A stretch of 47,024 nt of DNA, from contig JBAZYZ010000003.1 of assembly GCA_041659085.1 (NCBI GenBank), positions 1-47,024 on the forward strand, read 5' to 3'. This document shows, one piece after another, positions 23,261-30,406 of this stretch. This stretch comes from JBAZYZ01 sp041659085. Its GTDB lineage: Bacteria > Patescibacteriota > Minisyncoccia > Phycocordibacterales > VMEP01. The translations under genes and the position numbers were made by a program. The stretch's first letter is position 1. The number at the start of each line of letters is the position of its first letter. The notes below the pieces were generated by a model. That model was given only the letters and a program-made list of their open reading frames with translations. It was not told the origin of the DNA and ran no database searches.

Positions 23261-24031
23261 CTATAAATCGGTATCCAACTCAATCGGGCAATGATCAGAG
23301 CCGTATACACTTGAAAGAATCTTCACGTTTTTGATTTTTTTGAGTAAATCCTGCGAGGCGAAAAAATAATCTATGCGCCAACCGACATTTCTGTCCCGGG
23401 CGCGGGTTTTCATGTCCCAATAAGTATAAATTTCTTTTTTATGCGGATTGAGGTGACGAAACACGTCAATGTACCCGTGATAAATCACTTCATCCAACCA
23501 CGCCCGTTCTTCCGGCAAAAACCCCGTATTTTTCTCATTTTCTTTCGGGCGAGCTAGATCTATTTCTTCGTGCGCGGTGTTTATGTCTCCGCAGAAAATT
23601 ACGGACTTTCCTTTTTTGCGGAGTTTTTCTATAAATTTCAAAAACTCATCGTAAAACTCCAGCTTAAACTGCAGTCTTTCCGGTCCGCCGCCGCCGTTTG
23701 GGAAATAGACATTGAGCAAAACAAAATTTTTATAATAGGCAACAATCATCCTGCCCTCTTGGTCATACTTATGAACACCCATCCCATATTCAATTTTTCC
23801 CGGCTCAACTTTCGTATACAAAGCGACACCGCTGTAACCTTTCCTCCCATTTGAATGAGAGAAATAAGAAAAGTAGCCCGGTATATCCCGAATTTCCGGG
23901 GGTAATTGGTCGGCTTCAGCCTTCACTTCCTGTAAACACACGATATCGGGTTTATCTTTGGACACCCAACCGAAGTCCCCGCGCTTGGCAACCGCACGTA
24001 GTCCATTTACGTTCCAGGAGATCATTTTCAT
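23261..24031 (-). CDS. xth: Exodeoxyribonuclease III
   Basis: ExoIII-type AP endonuclease and 3'-5' exonuclease for base-excision repair. The 256-residue protein begins MKMISWNVNGLRA, has the metal ligand E35 in CLQEVKAE, FCGDINTAHEEIDL near 145-158 and the C-terminal GSDHCPIELD with the catalytic His. All expected catalytic residues are present. TATACT lies 7 nt before the ATG, so a leaderless transcript is likely. The gene is tail-to-tail with the MFS gene, with no intergenic base. Confidence 0.95.
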   Translation of the reverse strand: MKMISWNVNGLRAVAKRGDFGWVSKDKPDIVCLQEVKAEADQLPPEIRDIPGYFSYFSHSNGRKGYSGVALYTKVEPGKIEYGMGVHKYDQEGRMIVAYYKNFVLLNVYFPNGGGGPERLQFKLEFYDEFLKFIEKLRKKGKSVIFCGDINTAHEEIDLARPKENEKNTGFLPEERAWLDEVIYHGYIDVFRHLNPHKKEIYTYWDMKTRARDRNVGWRIDYFFASQDLLKKIKNVKILSSVYGSDHCPIELDTDL

Positions 24032-24038
24032 TCTGTAA

Positions 24039-24044
24039 AGTATA
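24039..24044 (-). promoter_or_regulatory. -10 element of xth
   Basis: TATACT on the minus strand, 7 nt before the xth ATG. Confidence 0.5.
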
Positions 24045-24068
24045 TCTTATATGCCAAAACAGTAACGA

Positions 24069-24096
24069 TTGACAAAACTAAATAACGTGATATAAA
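24069..24096 (+). promoter_or_regulatory. Promoter of the first small orphan gene
   Basis: TTGACA at 24069-24074, a 16-nt spacer and TATAAA at 24091-24096 with an upstream TGA extension. The leader contains a GATACG/CGTATC hairpin and an SD motif. Confidence 0.65.
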
Positions 24097-24137
24097 CAAA
24101 AAGGATACGTTCCGTATCTAAAACTAAAGGAGTGTTT

Positions 24138-24314
24138 ATGCCAGTTGAAATGAGTGGCGCAAAGCAAGACGCATTCTGGGCAAAGGCTGTCGGAATGTCC
24201 CAAGTAATGCGGGATAATCCCGTTGCGGGTCAACCAAATCCTGCGCCGATGGAGGTCTTCAACAAACTCATCGACGCTCAGGGAAAATACCGGCCCGCCG
24301 CTCCCGGTTGGTAG
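24138..24314 (+). CDS. Small orphan protein (58 residues)
   Basis: The frame MPVEMSGAKQDAFWAKAVGM... has AAGGAG 5 nt before the ATG, a good promoter upstream and a terminator downstream, so it is very likely expressed. It is polar with two Trp residues and no membrane segment; the C-terminus is Pro/Ala-rich. No family is recognised. It is the first of three small genes in a row, each with SD and terminator. Confidence 0.65.
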   Translation: MPVEMSGAKQDAFWAKAVGMSQVMRDNPVAGQPNPAPMEVFNKLIDAQGKYRPAAPGW

Positions 24315-24331
24315 GGCTTCCGGTGTTTTGG

Positions 24332-24358
24332 AAGGCGGGCCCTGTCCCGCCTTTTTAT
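24332..24358 (+). terminator. Terminator of the first small orphan gene
   Basis: AGGCGGG/CCCGCCT stem followed by TTTTATTTT. Confidence 0.8.
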
Positions 24359-24445
24359 TTTGCGACACAACACAACAGCAAAAATCTGCGGATCAACAAC
24401 GATCGCGAAATAAGGGAAGGACAACTGTTTACAATGGGAGGTGGT

Positions 24446-24694
24446 ATGGACCTGGAAAAGATTCACGATATCGCTACAAGCATTGCGGCACAGCTTCAGC
24501 AGCCCGAGAACGAAGGCGGGTTCGGGGCGCCGGTAGACGTAAAGATTATCGAGACCGCAATCAAGTGGTGCGTCATGGCGGGGCCTGACAACATCCTCGA
24601 TGAAACAGCGGGGGTGCGAAAACGCTTGATGAAGGTCGTCATTATGAAACTGCGCGGCGAAGACATCCCTCCATCATTCTTCAGCATGGTCTAA
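24446..24694 (+). CDS. Small orphan protein (82 residues)
   Basis: The frame MDLEKIHDIATSIAAQLQQ... has GGGAGGTG just before the ATG at 24446; an in-frame ATG at 24434 would add four residues (MGGG). The protein is predicted helical and amphipathic, with KWCVMAGPDNILDETAGVRKRLMKVVIMKLRG in the middle. It has no membrane segment and no recognised family. A terminator follows at 24728-24757. Confidence 0.6.
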   Translation: MDLEKIHDIATSIAAQLQQPENEGGFGAPVDVKIIETAIKWCVMAGPDNILDETAGVRKRLMKVVIMKLRGEDIPPSFFSMV

Positions 24695-24727
24695 GTAAAA
24701 CAGACCTGCGCAAGCAAGAGGTATCCC

Positions 24728-24757
24728 AAGAGGGGCGCATGACGCGCCTCTTTTTTA
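24728..24757 (+). terminator. Terminator of the second small orphan gene
   Basis: AAGAGG-CGC and GCG-CCTCTT pair with a 2-base bulge, followed by T6ATTT. Confidence 0.7.
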
Positions 24758-24842
24758 TTTGCGCTTGACGAAGCCGCAAATTTGGAAGACGATTAGGTCA
24801 GTATGGCGGTACTTCCAATCGCGCTAACACGTAGAGGAAATC

Positions 24843-25199
24843 ATGCCGAAAATTGTTATACACCAAATCGTCCTTTCTAACCTGATCAGTCTCGCCCAAA
24901 AGTGGGGCATTGATGACGACGAACTGTATCTGAAAATAGACGCCGACGGGACCCCGACACCCATGATGGGTGACGACGTGGAAGACGGGGATGAAATAAC
25001 GAACTTAATGGAGATAAACGAGATAGCCGGAACCGCTTTTCCGGAAGAATATCCGAGAGACCTCGTTGTATCAATCTGGGTTACTGATACCGAAGGAATA
25101 ATGGTCGACCTCGTGATGAGAAGCGGCGCAAACCAAACAGACAGCAGGCGGGTAAAGTGGTGGCACTTTGACGCCGACAACGCCAAGAGAGTGCATTGA
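24843..25199 (+). CDS. Small acidic orphan protein (118 residues)
   Basis: The frame MPKIVIHQIVLSNLISLAQ... is preceded by AGAGGAAA. It is acidic (DDDELYLKIDADG, DDVEDGDE) with alternating hydrophobic segments in its second half that suggest beta strands (RDLVVSIWVTDTEGIMVDLVM). It has no signal peptide, membrane segment or recognised family. A weak terminator follows at 25202-25230. It is the third gene of the orphan trio and is convergent with the recombinase gene. Confidence 0.65.
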   Translation: MPKIVIHQIVLSNLISLAQKWGIDDDELYLKIDADGTPTPMMGDDVEDGDEITNLMEINEIAGTAFPEEYPRDLVVSIWVTDTEGIMVDLVMRSGANQTDSRRVKWWHFDADNAKRVH

Positions 25200-25201
25200 C
25201 G

Positions 25202-25230
25202 AGGGTCCGGATTCGGGGCCCTTGTTTTAT
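25202..25230 (+). terminator. Terminator of the third small orphan gene
   Basis: AGGGTCC and GGGGCCCT pair imperfectly, then TTGTTTTATTTT. Confidence 0.55.
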
Positions 25231-25270
25231 TTTGACGAAATCATGACAAAATATTTGCGTCAAGTTATGT

Positions 25271-26191
25271 TTATTTGCCTTTGCTGTGAAATTTCTTGTG
25301 GATATCCCTAAGCGCCTTGTCCGTGACGTGCGTGTAGATTTGCGTGGTAGAGATGCTCGCGTGGCCGAGCATCATTTGGACGCTGCGGATATCGGCGCCA
25401 TTGCCCAAGAGGTCGGTGGCAAAACTGTGTCTTATAACATGCGGAGTAACTTTCCTTGATATGCCGGCTTTAATGGCGTAGTGTGCGACAATTCTTTCAA
25501 CCGAACGCGGGGTCAGACGCGAAGAATCTTTACCGGACATATTTAGCTTTCCTAAATTTACAAAAAGCGCGTCATCCATATCGGCGCGTTTGTCCAGATA
25601 TTTTTTTACTGCCGTCTTGGCGGAGTCGGAGAGAAACACCACGCGAACTTTTTCACCTTTGCCGCGCACGGAAAATTCGTCTTTTCTTAAATCCAATTCA
25701 CGGGGAAGAGAGCAGAGCTCTGAAACACGGAGACCTGTGGAGAATAAAAGTTCAAGAAGCGCTTTGTCCCGCAGTGACTTCAAATCGTCCCCATTGGGAG
25801 CATCCAAAAGGCGTGTAAGCTCCTCAATAGAAATCAGGTCCAGGTGCCTCTCGGAAACTTTCGCCAGTTCTATGCGGTCCGGAGAAAGGGATGTCACGTC
25901 GCGCTTAATCAGATACTTTAGAAAACTCCGGAGCGCTATCAAATAATAATTCTGGGTTTTCTTTTTTAGCGTTTCTTCACCAAGCTTGCCATCGCGGGCG
26001 ATTTGCCTGTTTAGCCATAAGCGAAATTCACGCACAACGTTGTCGTTTATGCCCTTAGGCGAATCAATCTTGGCAAATCCAAAAAAACGGTCAAGATAAC
26101 GGTCATAATTTTCAACCGTCTTTAAACTCCGCCCTTTCTCAATCTCCAAATACTCAAGATATTCCTTTTTCAGCTCTTTTAGGGAAGCCAT
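25271..26191 (-). CDS. xerC: Tyrosine recombinase, XerC/XerD type
   Basis: A 306-residue site-specific recombinase expected to resolve chromosome dimers at dif. The SAM-like N-terminal domain (about 1-100) is followed by the catalytic domain with R155 (STGLRVSEL), H251 and R254 (HVIRHSFAT), H277 (LGHAS) and the nucleophile Y286 (QIYTHV). Length fits XerC/D rather than a phage integrase, and no phage genes are nearby. The choice between XerC and XerD is not possible from sequence alone. TATCAT with a TGG extension lies 9 nt before the ATG. Confidence 0.9.
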   Translation of the reverse strand: MASLKELKKEYLEYLEIEKGRSLKTVENYDRYLDRFFGFAKIDSPKGINDNVVREFRLWLNRQIARDGKLGEETLKKKTQNYYLIALRSFLKYLIKRDVTSLSPDRIELAKVSERHLDLISIEELTRLLDAPNGDDLKSLRDKALLELLFSTGLRVSELCSLPRELDLRKDEFSVRGKGEKVRVVFLSDSAKTAVKKYLDKRADMDDALFVNLGKLNMSGKDSSRLTPRSVERIVAHYAIKAGISRKVTPHVIRHSFATDLLGNGADIRSVQMMLGHASISTTQIYTHVTDKALRDIHKKFHSKGK

Positions 26192-26200
26192 TTGCGTTTA

Positions 26201-26206
26201 ATGATA
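26201..26206 (-). promoter_or_regulatory. -10 element of the recombinase gene
   Basis: TATCAT on the minus strand with upstream TGG, 9 nt before the ATG. Confidence 0.4.
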
Positions 26207-26240
26207 CCACAACGTCGCACAATATTAATCGACGCAGCCA

Positions 26241-26266
26241 AAACAAAAACCGCCATTCAAGGCGGC
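26241..26266 (-). terminator. Short terminator of the two-gene orphan operon
   Basis: CCGCC/GGCGG stem; on the minus strand followed by TTTTTGTTTT. Confidence 0.55.
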
Positions 26267-26285
26267 GCCTGTTTAAAAGTACTGC

Positions 26286-26603
26286 CTATTGGCTGTGCTT
26301 AGCGATACTTATGTTTAAACGATCCGCGAGTGCCCTGGCCTTTTTCAGAACGTCGGACGGTACTTCGTTTTTGTCTATCTCCTCCAACTTAGACAGGTGA
26401 GTAACAATACTCCCCTGAAGCCCCTTGGCCGCCTGAACTTTATCGGCCAATTCGCCTTGGTCAGCGCCTTCCACAGACGCAATCATTTCGTTGATTTTCT
26501 CTTCGATATCCGACCCCTCGTCGGTATTTTCAAAAAACATTATTGCATCCTCTGGAGTAATAAATCCCTGGCTAAAGTCTAGACTTCCTCTTTCTGGGTT
26601 CAT
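26286..26603 (-). CDS. Small helical protein of unknown function (105 residues)
   Basis: The frame MNPERGSLDFSQGF... is acidic and predicted mostly helical, with EEKINEMIASVEGA, DKVQAAKGLQGSIVTHL and a C-terminal ARALADRLNISIAKH helix. There is no signal peptide or membrane segment. It follows the 113-residue gene by 13 bp on the same strand and ends at a terminator. No family is recognised. Confidence 0.65.
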   Translation of the reverse strand: MNPERGSLDFSQGFITPEDAIMFFENTDEGSDIEEKINEMIASVEGADQGELADKVQAAKGLQGSIVTHLSKLEEIDKNEVPSDVLKKARALADRLNISIAKHSQ

Positions 26604-26616
26604 ATATTTTTTATTA

Positions 26617-26958
26617 TTATATTAATTTTTTATCCTCAATTTCTCTGACCTCCGCCTTCAAACTTGTTTTAAGCGCCTTAAGATTCTTGCTTAAAATGAT
26701 GTCACCCTTGCCCTCCGCTTCGTCAATCTGGCTATTGATATTCTTCAAAACGGAGCGGAACAAAACAAAATTGCTCTTCAGGTACTCTTTCTCCTTTTCC
26801 GTCCCCATGAAACCTTCTATCGCGGCCCTGACACCAAACAGGCGGTCAGCAAATTCCTCAAAAAAGGCCGGGTCGTTTGAGGCCTCAGCCCCAATGTCAA
26901 AAGTCGGGTTTTCTTGGTCGGGGGCCTTCTGGAGAGGCATTGTTCCTTTAAAATTCAT
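26617..26958 (-). CDS. Small helical protein of unknown function (113 residues)
   Basis: The frame MNFKGTMPLQK... is largely helical and charged (EEFADRLFGVRAAIEGFMG, NINSQIDEAEGKGD). AAAGGA lies just before a second ATG at 26940 (MPLQK), so the true start may be 26940. It is the first gene of a two-gene minus-strand unit with the 105-residue protein. No family is recognised. Confidence 0.65.
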   Translation of the reverse strand: MNFKGTMPLQKAPDQENPTFDIGAEASNDPAFFEEFADRLFGVRAAIEGFMGTEKEKEYLKSNFVLFRSVLKNINSQIDEAEGKGDIILSKNLKALKTSLKAEVREIEDKKLI

Positions 26959-27044
26959 GGTTCTATACCGTTTATTAAATCAGTAATGAACAAAATAGTC
27001 AAATAGCCTTAAGATCCCTAAAACAAACTCCTGCCACCAAAAGG

Positions 27045-27073
27045 TTGCAAATAAAGGGCTTTTGTGATATACT
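27045..27073 (+). promoter_or_regulatory. Promoter of rpsO
   Basis: TTGCAA at 27045-27050, a 17-nt spacer and TATACT at 27068-27073 with a TGA extension; the ATG is 9 nt later. Confidence 0.7.
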
Positions 27074-27082
27074 GGTTAAATC

Positions 27083-27346
27083 ATGCTAAAAGGAAAGAAA
27101 AAGGCTAATTTAATAAAGAAAACGCAGGTCCACGAAAAGGATACCGGCTCCTCGGAGGTTCAGGTTGGTATTTTGAGCGAGCGTATCACTGAATTGACTT
27201 CACACCTCAAAAAACACAGCAAAGACAACCACTCGCGACGCGGTCTTATACAAATGGTTGCCGACCGCCGTACCCATCTTAAGTATCTGGAAAAGAAGAA
27301 CAAGACACGCTATAACTCCCTGGTAAAAAAACTCGGACTAAAGTAA
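27083..27346 (+). CDS. rpsO: Small ribosomal subunit protein uS15
   Basis: uS15 is a primary 16S rRNA-binding protein of the 30S platform. The 87-residue protein shows the family pattern: DTGSSEVQVGILSERITELTSHLKKHSKD, then the basic SRRGL and the C-terminal RRTHLKYLEKKN segment. Length is typical. The promoter places the likely transcription start about 3 nt before the ATG, so there is little room for the autoregulatory leader known in other bacteria. Confidence 0.96.
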   Translation: MLKGKKKANLIKKTQVHEKDTGSSEVQVGILSERITELTSHLKKHSKDNHSRRGLIQMVADRRTHLKYLEKKNKTRYNSLVKKLGLK

Positions 27347-27398
27347 CCTGCGTAATAAAATCCTCTTAGAACTCCACAGGGGGCAAAAGCCTGCTTCT

Positions 27399-27426
27399 TT
27401 GATAATTGAAAATATCGTTATATGCT
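27399..27426 (+). promoter_or_regulatory. Promoter upstream of the NYN gene
   Basis: TTGATA at 27399-27404, a 16-nt spacer and TATGCT at 27421-27426. Confidence 0.5.
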
Positions 27427-27430
27427 TGGA

Positions 27431-27472
27431 CCATGGGTTCATAATCCACCATGGAGCCCAGGTTGTTTTTTA
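27431..27472 (+). terminator. Hairpin with T-run in the leader of the NYN gene
   Basis: GGGTTC/GAGCCC stem extended by CC/GG, followed by TTGTTTTTT. It may end rpsO transcripts or attenuate the NYN transcript. Confidence 0.45.
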
Positions 27473-27499
27473 TCAGAATTGTAAATTAAAAATTTTTAT

Positions 27500-28060
27500 A
27501 TGAGTGTAATTAAACATAAAGACCAGCGTGTCGGTATTTTTATAGATACGCAAAACCTATATCACAGCGCCAAAAATCTCTACAAGGCGAAGGTTAATTT
27601 CGGAGCAATTTTGAAAGAAGCCGTGGCCGGCAGACAACTCGTACGAGCCGTGGCCTATGTCATCACCACGGAAGGAGGCGAAGAAACCAGTTTTTTTGAA
27701 GCATTGGGTAAACTGGGGATTGAGACCAAGACTAAAGACCTGCAAATTTTCTGGGGCGGAGCGAAAAAGGGGGACTGGGATGTGGGTCTCGCCGTAGACG
27801 CAATTAAAATGTCGGCGAAATTGGACACTGTTGTTCTCGTTGCCGGCGACGGAGATTATGTTCCGCTGGTTGAATACCTGAAGTTGTCGGGGTGCCAGGT
27901 GGAAGTTATCTCTTTCGGACAATCCACATCACTTAAGCTGAAGGAAGCGGCAGACGAATTTATAGATCTTTCCGCAGACCCGCGCAAATATCTCATAGGT
28001 ACCCGCAGCAGTTCCGTTCGCCGCGGACGGCGCGAACAACCATCAAGTAAAACCAGTTAA
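27500..28060 (+). CDS. NYN-domain (PIN-like) RNase family protein
   Basis: A 186-residue LabA-like NYN-domain protein, a fold related to PIN and FEN nucleases. Conserved acidic positions are visible in GIFIDTQNLY (D16), GDWDVGLAVD and VAGDGDYVPL. The C-terminal 25 residues are basic and disordered (SSSVRRGRRE), possibly RNA-binding. A role in RNA processing or decay is inferred from the family. A hairpin with a T-run lies in the leader, and a strong terminator follows. Confidence 0.88.
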   Translation: MSVIKHKDQRVGIFIDTQNLYHSAKNLYKAKVNFGAILKEAVAGRQLVRAVAYVITTEGGEETSFFEALGKLGIETKTKDLQIFWGGAKKGDWDVGLAVDAIKMSAKLDTVVLVAGDGDYVPLVEYLKLSGCQVEVISFGQSTSLKLKEAADEFIDLSADPRKYLIGTRSSSVRRGRREQPSSKTS

Positions 28061-28069
28061 ACCGGGCTT

Positions 28070-28105
28070 GAAAAAAGAGAACCGTGAGTTCTCTTTTTTC
28101 TTTCC
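28070..28105 (+). terminator. Terminator of the NYN gene
   Basis: 13-bp stem with arms 28070-28082 and 28088-28100, with an internal T6 run. Confidence 0.85.
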
Positions 28106-28151
28106 CTGGTCTTACTAACACAATAAGCACAAAACGTCGGCTGTTTTTTGC

Positions 28152-28157
28152 TATAAT
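28152..28157 (+). promoter_or_regulatory. -10 element of the Pro-rich membrane protein gene
   Basis: TATAAT 7 nt before the ATG at 28165; no clear -35 element. Confidence 0.5.
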
Positions 28158-28164
28158 TATGTTC

Positions 28165-29898
28165 ATGGATGATGAAAATATTATTCCTCCGCAAGAAATA
28201 ATTGACCTGCCCGAAATAGGCAAGGATGAAAATATTGGGGGTATTTCGTTTGTGCAAGAACCTCCGCTGCAAAATATCACCACCACGAATATCGCAAGCG
28301 TTGCAACTCCGATTACCCCCGCAGAACCGATAAAAATAATTCCGCCGTCCGTGATTCCGCCAATCGTCCCGTCCCCGGAAGTAAAGCCGCCGAATATCAT
28401 TGCACCCGCGGAAGCGGTCCCTGCTCCTCAGGTGCCGGATACTACACCCGCCGTGCCAACAGTAGCGGTCCCTGTCACGGCTCCGCCGCAATTTGTCCAA
28501 CCTCCGATTACTGTCGTCAGCACTGAGCCGCCGAAGGCTGCCGCGGCAATACCTGAGACGAGCGCCATCAAACTGCCCGAACCGATAAAAATAATTCCGC
28601 CGTCCGTGATTCCGCCAATCGTCCCGTCCCCGGAAGTAAAGCCGCCGGCTGCCGCGGCTCAAGCGGAGCCACCTCAAACAATTAACCCCGAACCTAAGAT
28701 AAACGCCATCCCTCAGACAGAAACTCCAAAAATAATTCCGTCGGCAACAATCCCTTCTCCATCTCCTGCTCCGGAGGCAACATCTTCGGCTGCCGCGGCT
28801 CCTGCAAAAACAGCCCTGTCGGCGCCGACCTTCTTTTCCACAACGCTGCCAATAATAAATGCGACTGCAGTTGCGGCTCCGCCGCAATTTGTCCAGCCCA
28901 ATATTGCTGAAACCAAGACTGAACCTGCGCAGGCGACTGCGGTGAAGGAAGCAGTGAGCGATACGCGCCCCATTGCCAGACCGGAGCCGCTCAAAATGCC
29001 CGGGTCTTACAAGCCGGAACCGGAAGAAGATCCCCCGAGCGAAGCAAGCAATCTTAAAGCAATCCGCACTTACCAGGCTGATGTGGCAGAAAGCGTAAAG
29101 GGGCAGAAAACTTCTCTTGTCCGCATGGTCGTGGCCGAACAAGCCCGCAAACAACAAATTTTAGAGCTTGAATCTCCGCGTAATAAATGGAATATCGTTT
29201 TTATAGTGGCGGGATTCGCCATGCTCCTTTCCGGCACGGTTGCCGCTATTGTTGTTTTCAATAAATACAAACAAACCGGAACGATTGTGGGGCAACCGCC
29301 TGCGGTAGTTCAATCTTTCATTTTCGCCGAAAACGGAAAAGTTATTCCGACTGCTGGACAACAAACCGAGGTAATAACCAAAACCATCGCGAAGGAAGTA
29401 AAAAGCGCCAACAACAAGCTGGACACGATAGAAAACATATCGCTTACCGAAAATACAGGTGATGGGGAGACCCCGCTTACCACCCAACGCCTGTTTTATT
29501 TCCTGGACAACAGAATGCCTCCGTCACTTTTACGTTCGCTCGATGAAGATTTCATGCTGGGTGTCCACACCTTCAACGGCAACCATCCGTTTATTATTTT
29601 GAAAACAAACTTTTATGAAAATACTTTCGCAGGCATGCTCGGCTGGGAACAGTACATGGCGAGGGATCTTCTGCCGGTATTTGCCGTAGAAAAAAATCCC
29701 GACAGCCAGGTTTTCACAAAATCCTTTGAGGATAGGACCCTAAAAAACCGGGATACCCGCGTCCTTACCGATGACAACGGCAGTACGCTGCTTTTGTACA
29801 CATTCAAAGATAAAGAGACTCTGATTATCACCACCTCAGGCGACACAATGGAGGAGGTTATAAGAAGATTAAATTCGTCCGGGCCAATCGGCAGGTAA
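28165..29898 (+). CDS. Pro-rich single-pass membrane protein, function unknown
   Basis: A protein of about 577 residues. The N-terminal 250-plus residues are Pro/Ala/Val-rich and low in complexity, including two copies of a segment beginning EPIKIIPPSVIPPIVPSPEV. A membrane helix (WNIVFIVAGFAMLLSGTVAAIVVF) lies near 341-365, followed by a folded C-terminal domain of about 210 residues. The topology is probably N-in. The start at 28165 (MDDEN) is preferred over 28159 from the -10 spacing. The C-terminal domain is not recognised. Confidence 0.75.
   Translation: MDDENIIPPQEIIDLPEIGKDENIGGISFVQEPPLQNITTTNIASVATPITPAEPIKIIPPSVIPPIVPSPEVKPPNIIAPAEAVPAPQVPDTTPAVPTVAVPVTAPPQFVQPPITVVSTEPPKAAAAIPETSAIKLPEPIKIIPPSVIPPIVPSPEVKPPAAAAQAEPPQTINPEPKINAIPQTETPKIIPSATIPSPSPAPEATSSAAAAPAKTALSAPTFFSTTLPIINATAVAAPPQFVQPNIAETKTEPAQATAVKEAVSDTRPIARPEPLKMPGSYKPEPEEDPPSEASNLKAIRTYQADVAESVKGQKTSLVRMVVAEQARKQQILELESPRNKWNIVFIVAGFAMLLSGTVAAIVVFNKYKQTGTIVGQPPAVVQSFIFAENGKVIPTAGQQTEVITKTIAKEVKSANNKLDTIENISLTENTGDGETPLTTQRLFYFLDNRMPPSLLRSLDEDFMLGVHTFNGNHPFIILKTNFYENTFAGMLGWEQYMARDLLPVFAVEKNPDSQVFTKSFEDRTLKNRDTRVLTDDNGSTLLLYTFKDKETLIITTSGDTMEEVIRRLNSSGPIGR
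28324..28392 (+). repeat. 69-bp exact direct repeat, copy 1
   Basis: Identical to 28579-28647, both in frame within the Pro-rich gene. Confidence 0.9.
28579..28647 (+). repeat. 69-bp exact direct repeat, copy 2
   Basis: Identical to 28324-28392; the spacing of 255 bp (85 codons) keeps the frame. Confidence 0.9.
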
Positions 29899-29980
29899 AA
29901 GACGCGGGTCGGGCGATACGGCGTCGGGCCAAAAAGCATTTTTTCTTCCAAAATAAAACTGGTATGTTAACATAATAAAT

Positions 29981-30349
29981 ATGAAAATAAATATTGAACA
30001 ACTTAAAGGAAAACTGGAAGCGGAAAAAACCAAGCTTCTGGGAGAGCTGTCGGCAATAGGCAGAAAAAATCCCGGCAACCCGAAAGACTGGGAGGCTGTG
30101 CCTCCGGAAACGGAACCGGAAGCTGAGCCGGACCAAAATATTGCCGCTGATATGGTTGAGGGTTTTGAGGAGGCTGTCTCCACCGAGGGGGAGCTCGAGC
30201 AACGGTTGTCTGAAATAACTGAAGCGCTAAAGAAAATTGAGACCGAGAATTACGGAATCTGCCGCGTATGCGCAAAGAAAATTGAAGAAAGACGGATGGA
30301 GGCCAACCCGGCCGCGACAACCTGCATGGAACATCTAAACGCCAACTAA
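29981..30349 (+). CDS. DksA/TraR-type zinc-finger protein
   Basis: A 122-residue protein of the DksA/TraR family, whose members enter the RNA polymerase secondary channel or are general zinc-finger regulators. It has an N-terminal coiled coil (about 1-27), an acidic linker, a second helix (70-90) and the finger C94-R-V-C97 ... ANPAATTC115-M-E-H118. The fourth ligand is His, not the usual Cys. The short acidic region differs from DksA proper, so a transcription role is inference. CATAAT lies 4 nt before the ATG. Confidence 0.85.
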   Translation: MKINIEQLKGKLEAEKTKLLGELSAIGRKNPGNPKDWEAVPPETEPEAEPDQNIAADMVEGFEEAVSTEGELEQRLSEITEALKKIETENYGICRVCAKKIEERRMEANPAATTCMEHLNAN

Positions 30350-30406
30350 GTCCAGCCGCAAACAAAAAAATAAAGACAAGGCGCAGCGAACAAAACAAAC
30401 AAAAAG

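Noticed and set aside
25271..26191. A dif site beside the recombinase gene
   Set aside because: No sequence nearby resembles known dif sites closely enough to call one.
28057..29157. Long minus-strand frame of 366 codons opposite the Pro-rich gene
   Set aside because: It mirrors the low-complexity plus-strand gene, is rich in Arg, Cys and Tyr, and crosses the terminator of the NYN gene.
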